DNA from: Neisseriaceae bacterium
Lineage (GTDB): Bacteria; Pseudomonadota; Gammaproteobacteria; Burkholderiales; Chromobacteriaceae
Length of the DNA stretch: 64,000 bases
Assembly (NCBI GenBank): GCA_027489245.1
Contig: JAIYAC010000016.1
Coordinates: 156,966 to 220,965, forward strand
Reading direction: 5' to 3'
Part shown: positions 1-9,684 of the stretch, piece by piece
Layout: the number at the start of each line of letters is the position of its first letter
Position numbering within the stretch: the stretch's first letter is position 1
Position numbers and translations under genes: made by a program
Notes under the pieces: model-generated
The model's database searches: none
The model's input: the letters and a program-made list of their open reading frames with translations, nothing else
What the model was told of the DNA's origin: nothing

Positions 1-633
1 CCGGATACCCACCCCGCTGCCATCCAGCTTTTTGCGCAGTCGGTGCACGTACACTTCTACCGCGTTGACGCCGACTTCTTCGCCATCTGCGGCCAACTCG
101 CCGGCAATCTGCTCTTTGGTGACCACGCGTTCGCCGTTGGCCATCAGGATATCCATCAGCTGCAGCTCGCGCGCCGACAAATCCAGCGCCTGCTCGCCGG
201 CCCAGACGCGCTGGCCGGCACGGTCCAGCCGCAGGCTGGCAAAATGCAGCTCGTCGCGCACCGCTTCGGCCACGCGGTGGCGGCGCAGCAGGGCGCGGAT
301 GCGCGCCTCCAGCTCGGGGAACTCGAACGGCTTCACCAGGTAGTCGTCGGCACCAGCGTCCAGCCCGGCCACGCGGTCTTCCATGCTGTCCAGCGCGGTG
401 AGGATAAGAATCGGCAGCGCGGGTTTGTGCACGCGCACATTGCGTAATACCTGCAGGCCATCCAGCCCCGGCAGGCCGATATCGAGAATCACGGCATCAA
501 ATGCCTCGGCCAGCAATAGCTGCTGCGCCAGCAGGCCATCGGCAGCGTGGGTCGTGGCAAAGCCCAGCCGGTCCAGCCGGGTCAGCAGGGCATCGGCCAG
601 CACGGCATCGTCTTCGGCAATCAGAAGCTTCAT
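1..633 (-). CDS. OmpR/PhoB-family response regulator (C-terminus cut by window edge)
   Basis: The reading frame runs from an ATG at 633 to the window edge: 211 codons of a protein that normally has about 220. The N-terminal receiver domain shows the acidic pair D8/D9, the phospho-acceptor D51 in a VILDIGLPG context, and the conserved Lys-Pro of LVKPF near residue 100. A winged-helix DNA-binding domain follows, ending in the typical VYVHRLRKKL segment. It would be phosphorylated by a sensor kinase, probably encoded just outside the window, and bind target promoters. It resembles QseB/TctD-type regulators, but the stimulus cannot be read from sequence. It lies 172 bp downstream of the rhamnose operon on the same strand. 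Confidence 0.9.
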   Translation of the reverse strand, partial: MKLLIAEDDAVLADALLTRLDRLGFATTHAADGLLAQQLLLAEAFDAVILDIGLPGLDGLQVLRNVRVHKPALPILILTALDSMEDRVAGLDAGADDYLVKPFEFPELEARIRALLRRHRVAEAVRDELHFASLRLDRAGQRVWAGEQALDLSARELQLMDILMANGERVVTKEQIAGELAADGEEVGVNAVEVYVHRLRKKLDGSGVGIR

Positions 634-805
634 GGTGAATCCTTGCAAAACCAGAGCAGGCCGTAACGATAGCGCCAAATGGCGGCCAAGAGGAGGGTTT
701 GCGCCAGCGCCGTGAACAAAACCTTGTAGCACAGCGGGCGCAAGGCCTGCCGTCGTGGGCAGGCAAGGTAGCACGACGGTGGACTGGGGTGTGGGTCAGC
801 GCTGC

Positions 806-1354
806 TCAGTCGAACAGCTCGGCCGCCGCCAGCAAGGGCTGCACCTGGTCTTTGCCGGACAGCTGCAGCGGGCCACACTCCGGCCAGGCGATGCCGATAG
901 CCGAATCGTTCCACAGAATGCCGCGGTCGTGGCTGGGGGCGTAGTAATGGGTGGTTTTGTACAGGAACTCGGCATGCTCGCTGAGGGTAACAAAGCCGTG
1001 GGCGAAGCCTTCTGGTATCCACAATTGGCGCTTGTTCTCTGCCGACAGGTTGACACCCACCCACTGCCCGAAAGTCGGTGAGCTACGGCGGATATCTACC
1101 GCCACGTCGAATACCTCGCCAACGGTGCAACGTACGAGTTTGCCTTGGGCAAAAGGCGGCAGCTGATAGTGCAGGCCGCGCAATACACCGCGTACCGAGC
1201 GGCTGTGATTGTCTTGCACAAAGTCAACGTGGCGCCCCACCGCCTCATCGAACAGGCGCTGGCTGAAGCTTTCGTAGAAATAGCCACGCTCGTCGCCAAA
1301 GACCTTGGGTGCGATGATTTTGACGTCGGGAATGATCGTATCGATGATGTTCAT
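806..1354 (-). CDS. rfbC: dTDP-4-dehydrorhamnose 3,5-epimerase RfbC (RmlC)
   Basis: A 182-residue cupin-fold epimerase that inverts C3 and C5 of dTDP-4-keto-6-deoxyglucose, the third step of dTDP-L-rhamnose synthesis. Family landmarks are FGDERGYFYESF near the N-terminus, the catalytic-region QDNHSRSVRGVLRGLHYQ and the later WIPEGFAHGF. Length is normal for the family. It is last in the operon rfbB-rfbD-rfbA-rfbC, about 60 bp after rfbA. The product feeds O-antigen or other rhamnose-containing surface polysaccharide. Confidence 0.96.
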   Translation of the reverse strand: MNIIDTIIPDVKIIAPKVFGDERGYFYESFSQRLFDEAVGRHVDFVQDNHSRSVRGVLRGLHYQLPPFAQGKLVRCTVGEVFDVAVDIRRSSPTFGQWVGVNLSAENKRQLWIPEGFAHGFVTLSEHAEFLYKTTHYYAPSHDRGILWNDSAIGIAWPECGPLQLSGKDQVQPLLAAAELFD

Positions 1355-1416
1355 ATGACAACCGTGAAGACAGGCTGCGACTTACGCCGCAGCCATTAAG
1401 TAGGTAAAACCGCTGT

Positions 1417-2307
1417 TTAGCGTGCAGCCAGACGCAACATGGCTAGCAAATACTGGCCATAAGCATTCTTCTTCAGCGGTGCGGCCAACTTCTCAACTTG
1501 GGCGGCGTCAATCCAGCCAGCGTGGAAGGCTATTTCTTCCGGGCAGGCCACTTTCAAGCCCTGCCGGTTTTCCACAGTGGCAATAAACTGGCTGGCTTCC
1601 AGCATCGACTCGTGGGTGCCGGTATCCAGCCAGGCGTAGCCACGGCCCATGGTCTGGACATTCAGCTTGCCCTGCTGCAAATAGGTGGCATTGACATCGG
1701 TGATTTCCAGCTCACCACGGTGCGAGGGTTTGATGGACTTCGCGATATCCACCACCTGCTCATCGTAAAAATACAGCCCGGTGACTGCGTAGTTCGACTT
1801 CGGTTGCGCTGGTTTTTCCTCGATGCTGATGGCACGACCCGCCTGATCAAATTCCACTACGCCGTAACGTTCCGGGTCGTGGACATGGTAGGCAAACACC
1901 GAGGCACCAACCGTGCGGGCATTGGCATCCTTCAGCAGCTTCTGAAAATCATTGCCATAGAAGATATTGTCGCCCAGCACCAGCGCCGACGGTGCACCGT
2001 CCAGGAAGGCTTCGCCCAGGATAAACGCCTGCGCCAGGCCATCAGGACTAGGCTGTACTGTGTACTCGAGGCGAATGCCCCACTGGCTGCCGTCACCCAG
2101 CAGCTGCTGGAAGCGTGGCGTGTCCTGCGGGGTGGAGATGATCAGGATCTCGCGAATGCCCGCCAGCATCAGGGTGCTGAGCGGATAGTAAATCATCGGC
2201 TTGTCGTAGATCGGCAGCAGCTGCTTGCTCACCGCCAGCGTGGCCGGGTACAACCGGGTGCCGGAACCACCAGCCAGGATGATGCCTTTACGTGCTTTTG
2301 TGCTCAT
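1417..2307 (-). CDS. rfbA: Glucose-1-phosphate thymidylyltransferase RfbA (RmlA)
   Basis: Makes dTDP-glucose from glucose-1-phosphate and dTTP, the first committed step to dTDP-L-rhamnose. The nucleotidyltransferase signature GGSGTRLYP lies near residue 12, and [17 protein letters not shown] and [10 protein letters not shown] follow as in all RmlA proteins. I place the start at the ATG at 2307, which overlaps the rfbD stop as ATGA and so suggests translational coupling. An in-frame upstream start would add 16 residues unlike the family. The protein is 296 residues, the usual length. Confidence 0.96.
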   Translation of the reverse strand: MSTKARKGIILAGGSGTRLYPATLAVSKQLLPIYDKPMIYYPLSTLMLAGIREILIISTPQDTPRFQQLLGDGSQWGIRLEYTVQPSPDGLAQAFILGEAFLDGAPSALVLGDNIFYGNDFQKLLKDANARTVGASVFAYHVHDPERYGVVEFDQAGRAISIEEKPAQPKSNYAVTGLYFYDEQVVDIAKSIKPSHRGELEITDVNATYLQQGKLNVQTMGRGYAWLDTGTHESMLEASQFIATVENRQGLKVACPEEIAFHAGWIDAAQVEKLAAPLKKNAYGQYLLAMLRLAAR

Positions 2308-3197
2308 TTGAGGTTGTCCAGCGTATCGAAGATCTGTTTCACCGCCTGCTGCCAATGCGGCAATTGCAGGTCGAAGGTCTGCACCAGCTTGCTGCAGTCC
2401 AGCTGCGAGTTGGCCGGGCGGCTGGCTTTTTGCGGGTAGGCGCTGCTGGGGATAGGCTGCGGCGCGTCAGCCAGCTGCAGCGGCCAGCCGGCGGCACGGG
2501 CCAAGGCGATGACGTTGCTGGCGTACTCGTGCCAGCTGGTGCGGCCCTGCGCTGCCACGTGGTAGGTGCCGTAAGGCTGGTCCGCCCGGGCTTGCGTACG
2601 CTGCACCAGGTTGGCCGCCACGTCGGCCAGCAAGCTGGCGGGGGTTGGGGCGCCAAACTGGTCGGCCACCACCGACAGGCTGTCGCGGCTGGCTGCCAGG
2701 CGCAGCATGGTTTTCAGGAAGTTCTGCCCGTATACGCCTGCCACCCACGAGGTGCGCAGGATAAAGTGCCGGCAGCCGCTGGCACGAATGGCCTCTTCAC
2801 CCTGCCATTTGCTGCACCCATACACCGACTGCGGGTTGGCCGCATCGTCTTCGCGCCAGGCGCCCGCTTTGTTACCGTCAAACACGTAGTCGGTGGAGTA
2901 ATGCAGCAATAGCGCATTGTGCGCCGCCGCCCATTGCGCCAGTACCGCCACCGCATCGGCGTTGATGGCCTGCGCCAGCGCCGGTTCGTCCTCGGCTTTG
3001 TCCACCGCGGTGTAGGCAGCCGGGTTCACGATGATGTGCGGCTGCCAGGCGTCCAGTGCAGCCTGCAAGCTGGCCGGCTGCGACAAGTCAAACGCGGTGC
3101 GCGCCGGACAGATCAGCTCGCCGTGCAGCGCCAATGCGCGCCTCAGCTCGAAACCCACCTGGCCGCTGCTGCCGGTAATCAGGATGCGCGTGGTCAT
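2304..3197 (-). CDS. rfbD: dTDP-4-dehydrorhamnose reductase RfbD (RmlD)
   Basis: The last enzyme of dTDP-L-rhamnose synthesis, an NAD(P)H-dependent short-chain reductase of 297 residues. The Rossmann glycine motif [10 protein letters not shown] is at residues 8-17, and the active-site pair appears as YGCSKWQGE (Tyr-x-x-x-Lys). STDYVFDG is the conserved active-site-region loop. It sits 2 bp after rfbB and overlaps rfbA by 4 bp. Confidence 0.96.
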   Translation of the reverse strand: MTTRILITGSSGQVGFELRRALALHGELICPARTAFDLSQPASLQAALDAWQPHIIVNPAAYTAVDKAEDEPALAQAINADAVAVLAQWAAAHNALLLHYSTDYVFDGNKAGAWREDDAANPQSVYGCSKWQGEEAIRASGCRHFILRTSWVAGVYGQNFLKTMLRLAASRDSLSVVADQFGAPTPASLLADVAANLVQRTQARADQPYGTYHVAAQGRTSWHEYASNVIALARAAGWPLQLADAPQPIPSSAYPQKASRPANSQLDCSKLVQTFDLQLPHWQQAVKQIFDTLDNLK

Positions 3198-3199
3198 GT

Positions 3200-4261
3200 T
3201 TATGCCCCGTACTGCTGGTTCAGCCAGTCGCGGTAGCTACCGCTGGTCACGCCGGCCACCCAGTCCTGGTTATCCAGGTACCACTGCACGGTCTTGCGGA
3301 TGCCGCTATCAAAGGTCTCGGCTGGCTTCCAGCCCAGCTCGCGCTGCAGCTTGCGGGCGTCGATGGCGTAGCGGCGGTCGTGGCCGGGGCGGTCTTGTAC
3401 ATAGGTAATCTGGCTGGCGTAGGGCTGGCCGTCGGCGCGCGGGCGTAGCTCATCCAGCAGCGCACAGATGCTGCGCACCACATCCAGGTTGGCTTTTTCG
3501 TTCCAGCCACCCACGTTATAGGTTTCACCCAGTTGCCCGGCTTCCAGCACACGGCGGATGGCGCTGCAGTGGTCTTTGACATACAGCCAGTCGCGTACCT
3601 GCTGGCCATCACCATAGATGGGCAGTGGCTTGCCGGCCAGCGCATTGAGGATGACCAGTGGAATCAGCTTCTCGGGGAAATGATACGGCCCGTAGTTGTT
3701 GCTGCAGTTGGTGGTGAGGACCGGCAGGCCATAGGTATGGTGCCAGGCGCGCACCAGGTGGTCGCTGGCGGCCTTGCTAGCCGAGTACGGGCTGTTCGGC
3801 TCGTAACGGTTGTCTTCGGCAAACGGTGGGTCTTGCGGCGAGAGCGTGCCGTATACCTCGTCGGTGGACACGTGCAGAAAGCGGAACGCTTGTTTGGCTT
3901 CGACAGGCAGTTCAGCCCAGTAGGCACGCACCGACTCCAGCAGGTTGAACGTCCCCAGCACATTGGTGTGGATGAAGTCACCCGGGCCGTGAATAGAGCG
4001 GTCCACATGGCTTTCGGCAGCAAAGTTCAGCACGGCACGCGGCTGGTACTGCGCCAGCAGGCTGGCAACCAGCTCGCGGTCGCCGATATCGCCCTGCACA
4101 AACACGTGGCGCGGGTTATCGCGCAGGCTGGCCAGGGTTTGCAGATTGCCGGCGTAGGTCAGCTTGTCCAGGTTCACCACGGTTTCATCGTGTGCGGCCA
4201 ACCAGTCCAGCACAAAATTGCCACCGATGAAGCCAGCGCCGCCCGTCACCATAATTGTCAT
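3200..4261 (-). CDS. rfbB: dTDP-glucose 4,6-dehydratase RfbB (RmlB)
   Basis: Converts dTDP-glucose to dTDP-4-keto-6-deoxyglucose with tightly bound NAD. Visible landmarks are the N-terminal NAD motif [11 protein letters not shown] (residues 6-16), the catalytic STDEVYG (132-138), and YSASK with Y159 and K163. The length of 353 residues is typical. It is the first gene of the four-gene rhamnose operon. Its upstream region of about 320 bp also holds the terminator of the edd-eda operon, so rfbB probably has its own promoter there. Confidence 0.97.
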   Translation of the reverse strand: MTIMVTGGAGFIGGNFVLDWLAAHDETVVNLDKLTYAGNLQTLASLRDNPRHVFVQGDIGDRELVASLLAQYQPRAVLNFAAESHVDRSIHGPGDFIHTNVLGTFNLLESVRAYWAELPVEAKQAFRFLHVSTDEVYGTLSPQDPPFAEDNRYEPNSPYSASKAASDHLVRAWHHTYGLPVLTTNCSNNYGPYHFPEKLIPLVILNALAGKPLPIYGDGQQVRDWLYVKDHCSAIRRVLEAGQLGETYNVGGWNEKANLDVVRSICALLDELRPRADGQPYASQITYVQDRPGHDRRYAIDARKLQRELGWKPAETFDSGIRKTVQWYLDNQDWVAGVTSGSYRDWLNQQYGA

Positions 4262-4587
4262 GTTCAGTTCCCAGAGATAATCAGCACTCAGCTCAGCGAC
4301 TCATAAATGTTGGCCACATCACGTGCGCGAATCAGGGGATTTTACACTTGCTAACCAATATTTTTACAGCATAGCGGCGGGTGGATAAAAAAAGGCTCTG
4401 CCGGGGAGAGTCGGCAGAGCCAGAAGAGAATGCAACAAAACGAACTTCAAAGCCTGCGGGCCATGTCACCACGGCCAACAGAGATCACGGGGTACGCCTA
4501 CACAGGCAGACGGTGTGCCCTGCACGATAGCCGCCACAGGCCACCCGCAGGCGGCTCCGGCCACAGTGCAGCACCGCCGGGCTATGC
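4262..4587. other. Intergenic region between eda and rfbB
   Basis: This stretch contains no convincing gene. It holds an intrinsic terminator for eda and an AT-richer part (about 4330-4393) next to rfbB that is the likely place for the rfb promoter. I could not fix a confident -35/-10 pair. Confidence 0.6.
4387..4421 (-). terminator. Intrinsic terminator downstream of eda
   Basis: A 10-bp perfect stem (4394-4403 with 4412-4421, loop of 8) is followed on the minus strand by seven T residues. It would end the edd-eda transcript about 170 bp after the eda stop and insulate rfbB. Confidence 0.85.
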
Positions 4588-5214
4588 CTAGCGTACCGCC
4601 AGTGCGCTGGCCGCACGGGCCAGCGCAGTGATACGGTCCCAGTCCTGCGCCGCGATGGCGTCGTCCGGGGTCAGCCAGCTGCCGCCCACGGCCAGCACAT
4701 TGGGCAGGGCCAGGTAGTTGGGCGCGCTGTTCACATCAATGCCGCCGGTGGGGCAGAAACGCAGCTCCGGCAGCGGGCCGGCCAGCGATTTCAGCAGCTT
4801 GATGCCGCCTACCGCTTCGGCCGGGAACAGCTTGAGGATATGGAAGCCCTCGTCCTGCGCGTGCATGGCTTCGGACGGGGTGGCAATGCCGGGGATGAAG
4901 GGCACGCCGGAGGCACGGGCGGCGGCGGCCAGCTCGGCGGTTAGCCCCGGGCTGATGCCGAACTGCGCGCCAGCGTCCAGCGCGGCTTCCAGGTGGGCGC
5001 GGGTGCGCACGGTACCGGCACCCACCAGCGCGTCAGGCACTTCATCGCGAATGCGGCGCATGGCGGCCAGCGCAGCCTTGGTACGCAGGGTGATTTCCAG
5101 CGTGCGGATGCCGCCGGCGACCAGCGCGTGTGCCAGGTCTACCGCGACGGCGGCGTCATTAACCACGATAACCGGTACCACCGGGCCTTGGCGAAGCAGA
5201 GACAGTGCGTCCAT
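4588..5214 (-). CDS. eda: KDPG aldolase (2-dehydro-3-deoxy-phosphogluconate aldolase)
   Basis: Cleaves 2-keto-3-deoxy-6-phosphogluconate to pyruvate and glyceraldehyde-3-phosphate, the second step specific to the Entner-Doudoroff pathway. The class I aldolase fold shows LEITLRT with the conserved Glu, VGAGTV, and the Schiff-base lysine in the segment ILKLFPAE; FCPTGGI follows. I chose the ATG at 5214 (208 residues) because AAAGGA lies seven bases upstream and the family N-terminus starts here; an upstream start gives an atypical extension. It follows edd in the same operon. Confidence 0.95.
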   Translation of the reverse strand: MDALSLLRQGPVVPVIVVNDAAVAVDLAHALVAGGIRTLEITLRTKAALAAMRRIRDEVPDALVGAGTVRTRAHLEAALDAGAQFGISPGLTAELAAAARASGVPFIPGIATPSEAMHAQDEGFHILKLFPAEAVGGIKLLKSLAGPLPELRFCPTGGIDVNSAPNYLALPNVLAVGGSWLTPDDAIAAQDWDRITALARAASALAVR

Positions 5215-5230
5215 GGTGTGTCCTTTGCAG

Positions 5231-5250
5231 GGGTTGGCCGCGGCCAACCC
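5231..5250. repeat. Perfect 20-bp palindrome built from two copies of the GCGGCCAAC word
   Basis: The sequence between edd and eda reads GGGTTGGCCGCGGCCAACCC. It consists of two overlapping, oppositely oriented copies of the dispersed word GTTGGCCGC/GCGGCCAAC. There is no T-run after it, so it is not an obvious terminator. Confidence 0.8.
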
Positions 5251-5307
5251 GGTAAATGATCGATGCAGTTTTTATAGCCCACTGCCGCTCGGCAGGGGCT
5301 CAGGCGC

Positions 5308-7146
5308 TTAGCGGCCAGCCCACAGCGGGTGGGCAAAGCTCATCGCGCCGTCTTCGGCGGCGGTGGCCAGCTGGCGGAAACCGGCAAACAGGTCGCGGCC
5401 CACGCCGTGCTGGTTGGCGCTCAGGTCGGCCTGCACGTGCTCGCGCGCAGCCCATTCGGCGGCGTCTACCAGGATGGTCAGCTCACCGGTGTTGGCATCC
5501 AGGCGCACCAGATCACCGTTGCGTACCTTGCCGATGTCGCCACCCAGCAGCGCTTCGGGCGACACGTGAATCGCGGCCGGTACCTTGCCGGACGCACCGG
5601 ACATACGGCCATCGGTCACCAGCGCCACCTTGAAGCCGCGTTCCTGCAGCACGCCCAGCGGCGGCGTCAGCTTGTGCAGCTCCGGCATGCCGTTGGCGCG
5701 CGGGCCCTGGAAGCGGATCACCGCCACAAAGTCTTTTTCCAGCTCGCCGCGCTTGAACGCCGCCAGCAGCTCGTTCTGGTCGTGGAACACCACCGCCGGG
5801 GCTTCTACCACGCGGTGCTCGGCTTTCACCGCCGACACCTTGATCACGGCGCGGCCGATATTGCCGGTCAACACTTTCAGGCCACCGTCGGCCGAGAAAG
5901 GGTTGGCCGCAGGGCGCAGCACGCTGTCGTCACCCGATACCGCTGGTGCGGCGCGGAAAGCCGCCTCGCCGTCTTGCAGCCAGGCTTCCTGGCTGTGGGC
6001 GCGCAGGCCACGGCCCATGATGGTGGTCACGTCGTCGTGCAGCAGGCCGGCGTCCAGCAGCTCGCGAATCACATAACCCATGCCACCGGCGGCATGGAAG
6101 TGGTTCACGTCGGCCTTGCCGTTAGGGTAGGCGCGCACGATCAGCGGCACCACGCTGGACAGCTCGTCGAAATCGTCCCAGTTCACGTTGATGCCCGCCG
6201 CACGGGCGATGGCATTGATGTGCAGGGTGTGGTTGGTGGAGCCGCCGGTGGCCAGCAGGCCGACGATGCCGTTGACGATGGCTTTCTCGTCGATCACCTC
6301 GCTAATCGGGGTAAAGCGGCTGCCCTGGGCCGAAATCTCGGCGGCCACACGGGCGGCACGGCGCGTCAGGGCGTCGCGCAGCGGGGTATTCGGGTTCACG
6401 AAGGCGGCACCCGGCAGGTGCAGGCCCATCACCTCCATCAGCATCTGGTTGCTGTTGGCGGTGCCGTAGAAAGTGCAGGTGCCCGGGCCGTGGTAGGACG
6501 CCATTTCGGACTCCAGCAGCGCGTCGCGGCCAACCTTGCCTTCGGCGTACAGCTGGCGCACCTTGGCTTTATCGTCGTTGGCAATGCCGGTGGTCATTGG
6601 GCCAGCCGGCACAAACACAGCTGGCAGGTGGCCAAAGGCCAGCGCGCCGATCAACAGACCCGGCACGATCTTGTCGCACACGCCCAGATAGAGCGCGGCG
6701 TCGAACATCTGGTGGCTTAGCGCAATGGCAGTGCTCATGGCAATTACATCGCGCGAGAACAAACTCAGCTCCATGCCCTCAAAGCCCTGCGTCACGCCAT
6801 CGCACATGGCCGGCACGCCGCCAGCAAACTGGGCGGTGGCGCCCACTTTCAGCGCCTCGGCCTTGATGATGGCCGGGAAGGTGTCCAGCGGCTGGTGCGC
6901 CGACAGCATGTCGTTATACGCCGACACGATGGCCAGGTTGGGGCGGGCCGCTTCTTTCAGATGAATCTTGATGCCGTCCGGCATGGCGGCAAAGGCGTGC
7001 GCCAGGTTGGTACAGGACAGCTGGGAACGCTCGACCTTGCCCTGGCGCATCGCCGCGCGGGCCGTAGCCAGGTAGGCAGCGCGGGTATCGCGGCTGCGTT
7101 CGATGATGCGCTGGGTAACAGCGTGCAGAACGGGGTGCAGACTCAT
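5308..7146 (-). CDS. edd: 6-phosphogluconate dehydratase Edd
   Basis: Dehydrates 6-phosphogluconate to KDPG; an iron-sulfur enzyme of the IlvD/Edd family. Recognisable segments are [27 protein letters not shown] with a probable cluster cysteine, FYGTANSNQ, and [19 protein letters not shown] toward the C-terminus. The start at 7146 gives 612 residues, the family length, and opens with MSLHPVL. The upstream extension reaches into the promoter and is rejected. The gene is divergent from zwf and carries a HexR-type operator between its likely -35 and -10. Confidence 0.96.
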   Translation of the reverse strand: MSLHPVLHAVTQRIIERSRDTRAAYLATARAAMRQGKVERSQLSCTNLAHAFAAMPDGIKIHLKEAARPNLAIVSAYNDMLSAHQPLDTFPAIIKAEALKVGATAQFAGGVPAMCDGVTQGFEGMELSLFSRDVIAMSTAIALSHQMFDAALYLGVCDKIVPGLLIGALAFGHLPAVFVPAGPMTTGIANDDKAKVRQLYAEGKVGRDALLESEMASYHGPGTCTFYGTANSNQMLMEVMGLHLPGAAFVNPNTPLRDALTRRAARVAAEISAQGSRFTPISEVIDEKAIVNGIVGLLATGGSTNHTLHINAIARAAGINVNWDDFDELSSVVPLIVRAYPNGKADVNHFHAAGGMGYVIRELLDAGLLHDDVTTIMGRGLRAHSQEAWLQDGEAAFRAAPAVSGDDSVLRPAANPFSADGGLKVLTGNIGRAVIKVSAVKAEHRVVEAPAVVFHDQNELLAAFKRGELEKDFVAVIRFQGPRANGMPELHKLTPPLGVLQERGFKVALVTDGRMSGASGKVPAAIHVSPEALLGGDIGKVRNGDLVRLDANTGELTILVDAAEWAAREHVQADLSANQHGVGRDLFAGFRQLATAAEDGAMSFAHPLWAGR

Positions 7147-7174
7147 TGGTATCGGCCCTGATGAAGGTGCTTGA

Positions 7175-7203
7175 ATGGTAGTTTTACTACAGTGTGTTTG
7201 CAA
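7175..7203 (-). promoter_or_regulatory. Likely edd promoter with embedded HexR operator
   Basis: On the minus strand TTGCAA (7198-7203) and TACCAT (7175-7180) are spaced by 17 bp. The spacer and -10 contain the near-perfect palindrome TGTAGTAAAACTACC (7177-7191). It matches the known HexR pattern TGTARTNNNAYTACA. A repressor bound here would block RNA polymerase directly. Confidence 0.75.
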
Positions 7204-7353
7204 GGCGCTACACCACAAAAAGCCGGTTTATTTTAGCAAAATCGCCACTTAACCATTCATTTTCATTGACTTACATCAGTGTTGGCGGCTAGCAACAACA
7301 AAACCCACTGGCAACAGTGCGGCACAATCGACATAGACAAGCGGGCCATGTTT

Positions 7354-7368
7354 GGTAATATAACTACA
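7354..7368 (+). promoter_or_regulatory. HexR-type operator upstream of zwf
   Basis: GGTAATATAACTACA reads on the other strand as TGTAGTTATATTACC, the same pattern as the edd site. It lies 28 bp upstream of the chosen zwf start and overlaps a possible -10 (TAATAT, 7356-7361, 16 bp after TAGACA at 7334-7339). hexR lies three genes downstream, so the local regulator is probably its ligand-responsive repressor. Confidence 0.72.
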
Positions 7369-7395
7369 TCACAACCTTGGGCGAGAATCATCAGG

Positions 7396-8868
7396 ATGGA
7401 GAACGCAAACCTGCACACCCCGGCATTCGATATGGTGCTGTTTGGGGGTACCGGCGACTTGGTCATGCGCAAGCTGCTGCCGTCGCTTTACCAGGCACAC
7501 GCCGCCGGCTTGCTGCACGAAGCTGGCCGCATTCTGGCGCTGGGCCGCCGCGACATGAGCCGCGAAGACTACCTGGCCATGGTAGAAAAGAACGCGCGCG
7601 TACACGTGAAAGAGCATTTCTCCACCACCGCCTGGGACAGCTTCCTGGCCCGCGTGCAGTACCTGAAAGTCGACGCGGCCACGGCCGAACACTATCCGGC
7701 ACTGGCCGAGGCACTGAAAGCCGGTGGCGACCGCGTCACCGTGTGCTACCTGGCGACCGCACCTGACCTGTTTGAAGGCATTTGCGACAACCTGGCTGCC
7801 GTGGGCCTGAACCACGACCAGGTACGCGTGGTACTGGAAAAGCCGCTGGGCCACGACCTGGAATCGTCCAACGAAATCAACGAAGCGGTCGCCCGCCACT
7901 TCAAGGAAGAACAGCTCTACCGTATCGACCACTACCTGGGTAAAGAGTCGGTACAAAACCTGCTGGCCATCCGCTTTGCCAACGCGCTGTTCGAGCCACT
8001 GTGGCGCCGCGAGTGGATTCACGACGTGCAGATCACCATTGCCGAAGACCTGGGCGTAGGCACCCGTGGCGATTTTTACGACGACACCGGCGCGCTGCGC
8101 GACATGGTGCAAAACCACCTGCTGCAGCTGCTGTGTATCGTGGCCATGGAGCCGCCGGCCAACCTGGGTGCCGACGCCGTACGTGACGAAAAACTGAAAG
8201 TACTGAAAGCGCTGCGCCCGTTCAGCGAGCAAGACGTGGCAGGCAAGACTGTGCGCGGCCAGTACAAGGCCGGCGCCGTAGCTGGCCAGCCGGTGGTGGG
8301 CTACCTGCAAGAGCAAGGCATCCCCGCTGGCAGCCAGACCGAAACCTTTGTCGCCATCAAAGCCGAAATCGACAACTGGCGCTGGGCTGGCGTGCCGTTC
8401 TTCCTGCGCACCGGCAAGCGCATGCAGGAACGCCTGGCCGAAATCGTGATCAATTTCCGCGATGTGCCACACCACCTGTTTGCCAGCCCTACCGGCCAGA
8501 ACACCGCCAACCGCCTGGTGATCCGCCTGCAGCCGGAAGAAAGCATCCGCCTGTACTTCCTGTCCAAGGAGCCGGGCGATACCCAGCGCCTGCAGCCGGT
8601 ACACCTGAACCTGGATTTCCACGAATCGTTCAAGGCACGCCGAGCCGACGCCTACGAGCGCCTGCTGCTGGATGTGATCCGCGGCAAGCTGGCACTGTTC
8701 ATGCGCCGCGACGAGCTGGTAGAAGCGTGGCGCTGGGTAGAACCCATCATGGACAACTGGGCGCGCAGCACCATTGCCCCCAAGCAATACACTGCCGGTA
8801 CCTGGGGCCCTGCGGCTTCCAGCGCCCTGCTCAGCCGTGACGGCATCAGCTGGCACGAAGAGTGTTAA
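7396..8868 (+). CDS. zwf: Glucose-6-phosphate 1-dehydrogenase
   Basis: Oxidises glucose-6-phosphate to 6-phosphogluconolactone with NAD(P). The NADP motif [10 protein letters not shown] is at residues 17-26 and the active-site signature RIDHYLGKE at about 176-184. The start at 7396 gives 490 residues, the usual size. Upstream starts at 7279 or 7348 would place the HexR operator inside or immediately after the start codon, so they are less likely. The ribosome-binding site is poor (AGG directly abuts the ATG). It is first in the zwf-pgl-glk-hexR-pgi cluster. Confidence 0.95.
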   Translation: MENANLHTPAFDMVLFGGTGDLVMRKLLPSLYQAHAAGLLHEAGRILALGRRDMSREDYLAMVEKNARVHVKEHFSTTAWDSFLARVQYLKVDAATAEHYPALAEALKAGGDRVTVCYLATAPDLFEGICDNLAAVGLNHDQVRVVLEKPLGHDLESSNEINEAVARHFKEEQLYRIDHYLGKESVQNLLAIRFANALFEPLWRREWIHDVQITIAEDLGVGTRGDFYDDTGALRDMVQNHLLQLLCIVAMEPPANLGADAVRDEKLKVLKALRPFSEQDVAGKTVRGQYKAGAVAGQPVVGYLQEQGIPAGSQTETFVAIKAEIDNWRWAGVPFFLRTGKRMQERLAEIVINFRDVPHHLFASPTGQNTANRLVIRLQPEESIRLYFLSKEPGDTQRLQPVHLNLDFHESFKARRADAYERLLLDVIRGKLALFMRRDELVEAWRWVEPIMDNWARSTIAPKQYTAGTWGPAASSALLSRDGISWHEEC

Positions 8869-8991
8869 ACGCCAGGCCGGCCACCGCGCCGGCCCCTGGC
8901 AAGCCGCCGCGCCCCACGCGGGTGTGCGGCGGGCGCGGCTAAACAAGCGAGCCCGGGCCACCGGGCCACGTCGCCACAAGACGACACCTGC

Positions 8992-9684
8992 ATGGACGAT
9001 ACAGAGATGCATCTGAATGAATTTACCCAGGCCGCCGACGCCAGCGCGGCCTTGGCGCACGCGGTAGCCAGCGACCTGGCCGCCGCCATCACCGCCCGTG
9101 GCCGTGCCACACTGGCGGTATCCGGCGGGCGCTCGCCGGTGCCGTTTTTCCAGGCGCTGGCCCAAGCGCAGCTGGACTGGGGCCGCGTTACCGTGACCCT
9201 GGTAGACGAACGCGTGGTTCCGCCCGAGCACGCCGACAGCAACGCCGGCCTGGTGCGCCAGCACCTGCTGCAAGGCCCGGCCGCCGCCGCCGCCTTCCTG
9301 CCGCTGGTGAACACTGCGGCCAACCCCGAGCAAGAGCTGGCCACTGCGCACACGCTGTGGCAAACGCCAGACGTGGTGGTACTGGGCATGGGCGACGACG
9401 GCCACACCGCCTCGCTGTTCCCCGCTGCCGCGCAGCTGGCCACCGGTCTGGATGCGGCCAACCCGCACGCCCTGCTCACCGTGGTACCGCCCGCCGCGCC
9501 ACACACCCGCATCAGCATGACACTGGCCGAGCTGCGCCGCAGCGGCAAGCTGTACCTGGCCATCGCCGGTGCCGGTAAACGCACCGTACTGGACACCGCC
9601 GCACAAGGCGTGAACGATACCTACCCCATCAGCTATCTGCTGCAGCCTTCGGAGAAACCGCTTCATGTCTACTGGGCAGCCTAA
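8992..9684 (+). CDS. pgl: 6-phosphogluconolactonase
   Basis: Hydrolyses 6-phosphogluconolactone to 6-phosphogluconate. It belongs to the DevB/Pgl family, with VSGGRSPVPFF, LVDERVVPPEHADSN and LGMGDDGHTASLFP as landmarks. It is 230 residues from 8992; a second ATG at 9007 is equally possible, since neither has a strong ribosome-binding site. The preceding 123 bp are GC-rich and fold into strong hairpins without a T-run. Its last 20 bp overlap glk, which suggests coupled translation. Confidence 0.94.
   Translation: MDDTEMHLNEFTQAADASAALAHAVASDLAAAITARGRATLAVSGGRSPVPFFQALAQAQLDWGRVTVTLVDERVVPPEHADSNAGLVRQHLLQGPAAAAAFLPLVNTAANPEQELATAHTLWQTPDVVVLGMGDDGHTASLFPAAAQLATGLDAANPHALLTVVPPAAPHTRISMTLAELRRSGKLYLAIAGAGKRTVLDTAAQGVNDTYPISYLLQPSEKPLHVYWAA

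Noticed and set aside
5325..5345. GTGGGCAAAGC in the end of edd as a third copy of the hairpin repeat
   Set aside because: Only 11 bases match and they encode conserved residues of Edd, so it is coincidence.
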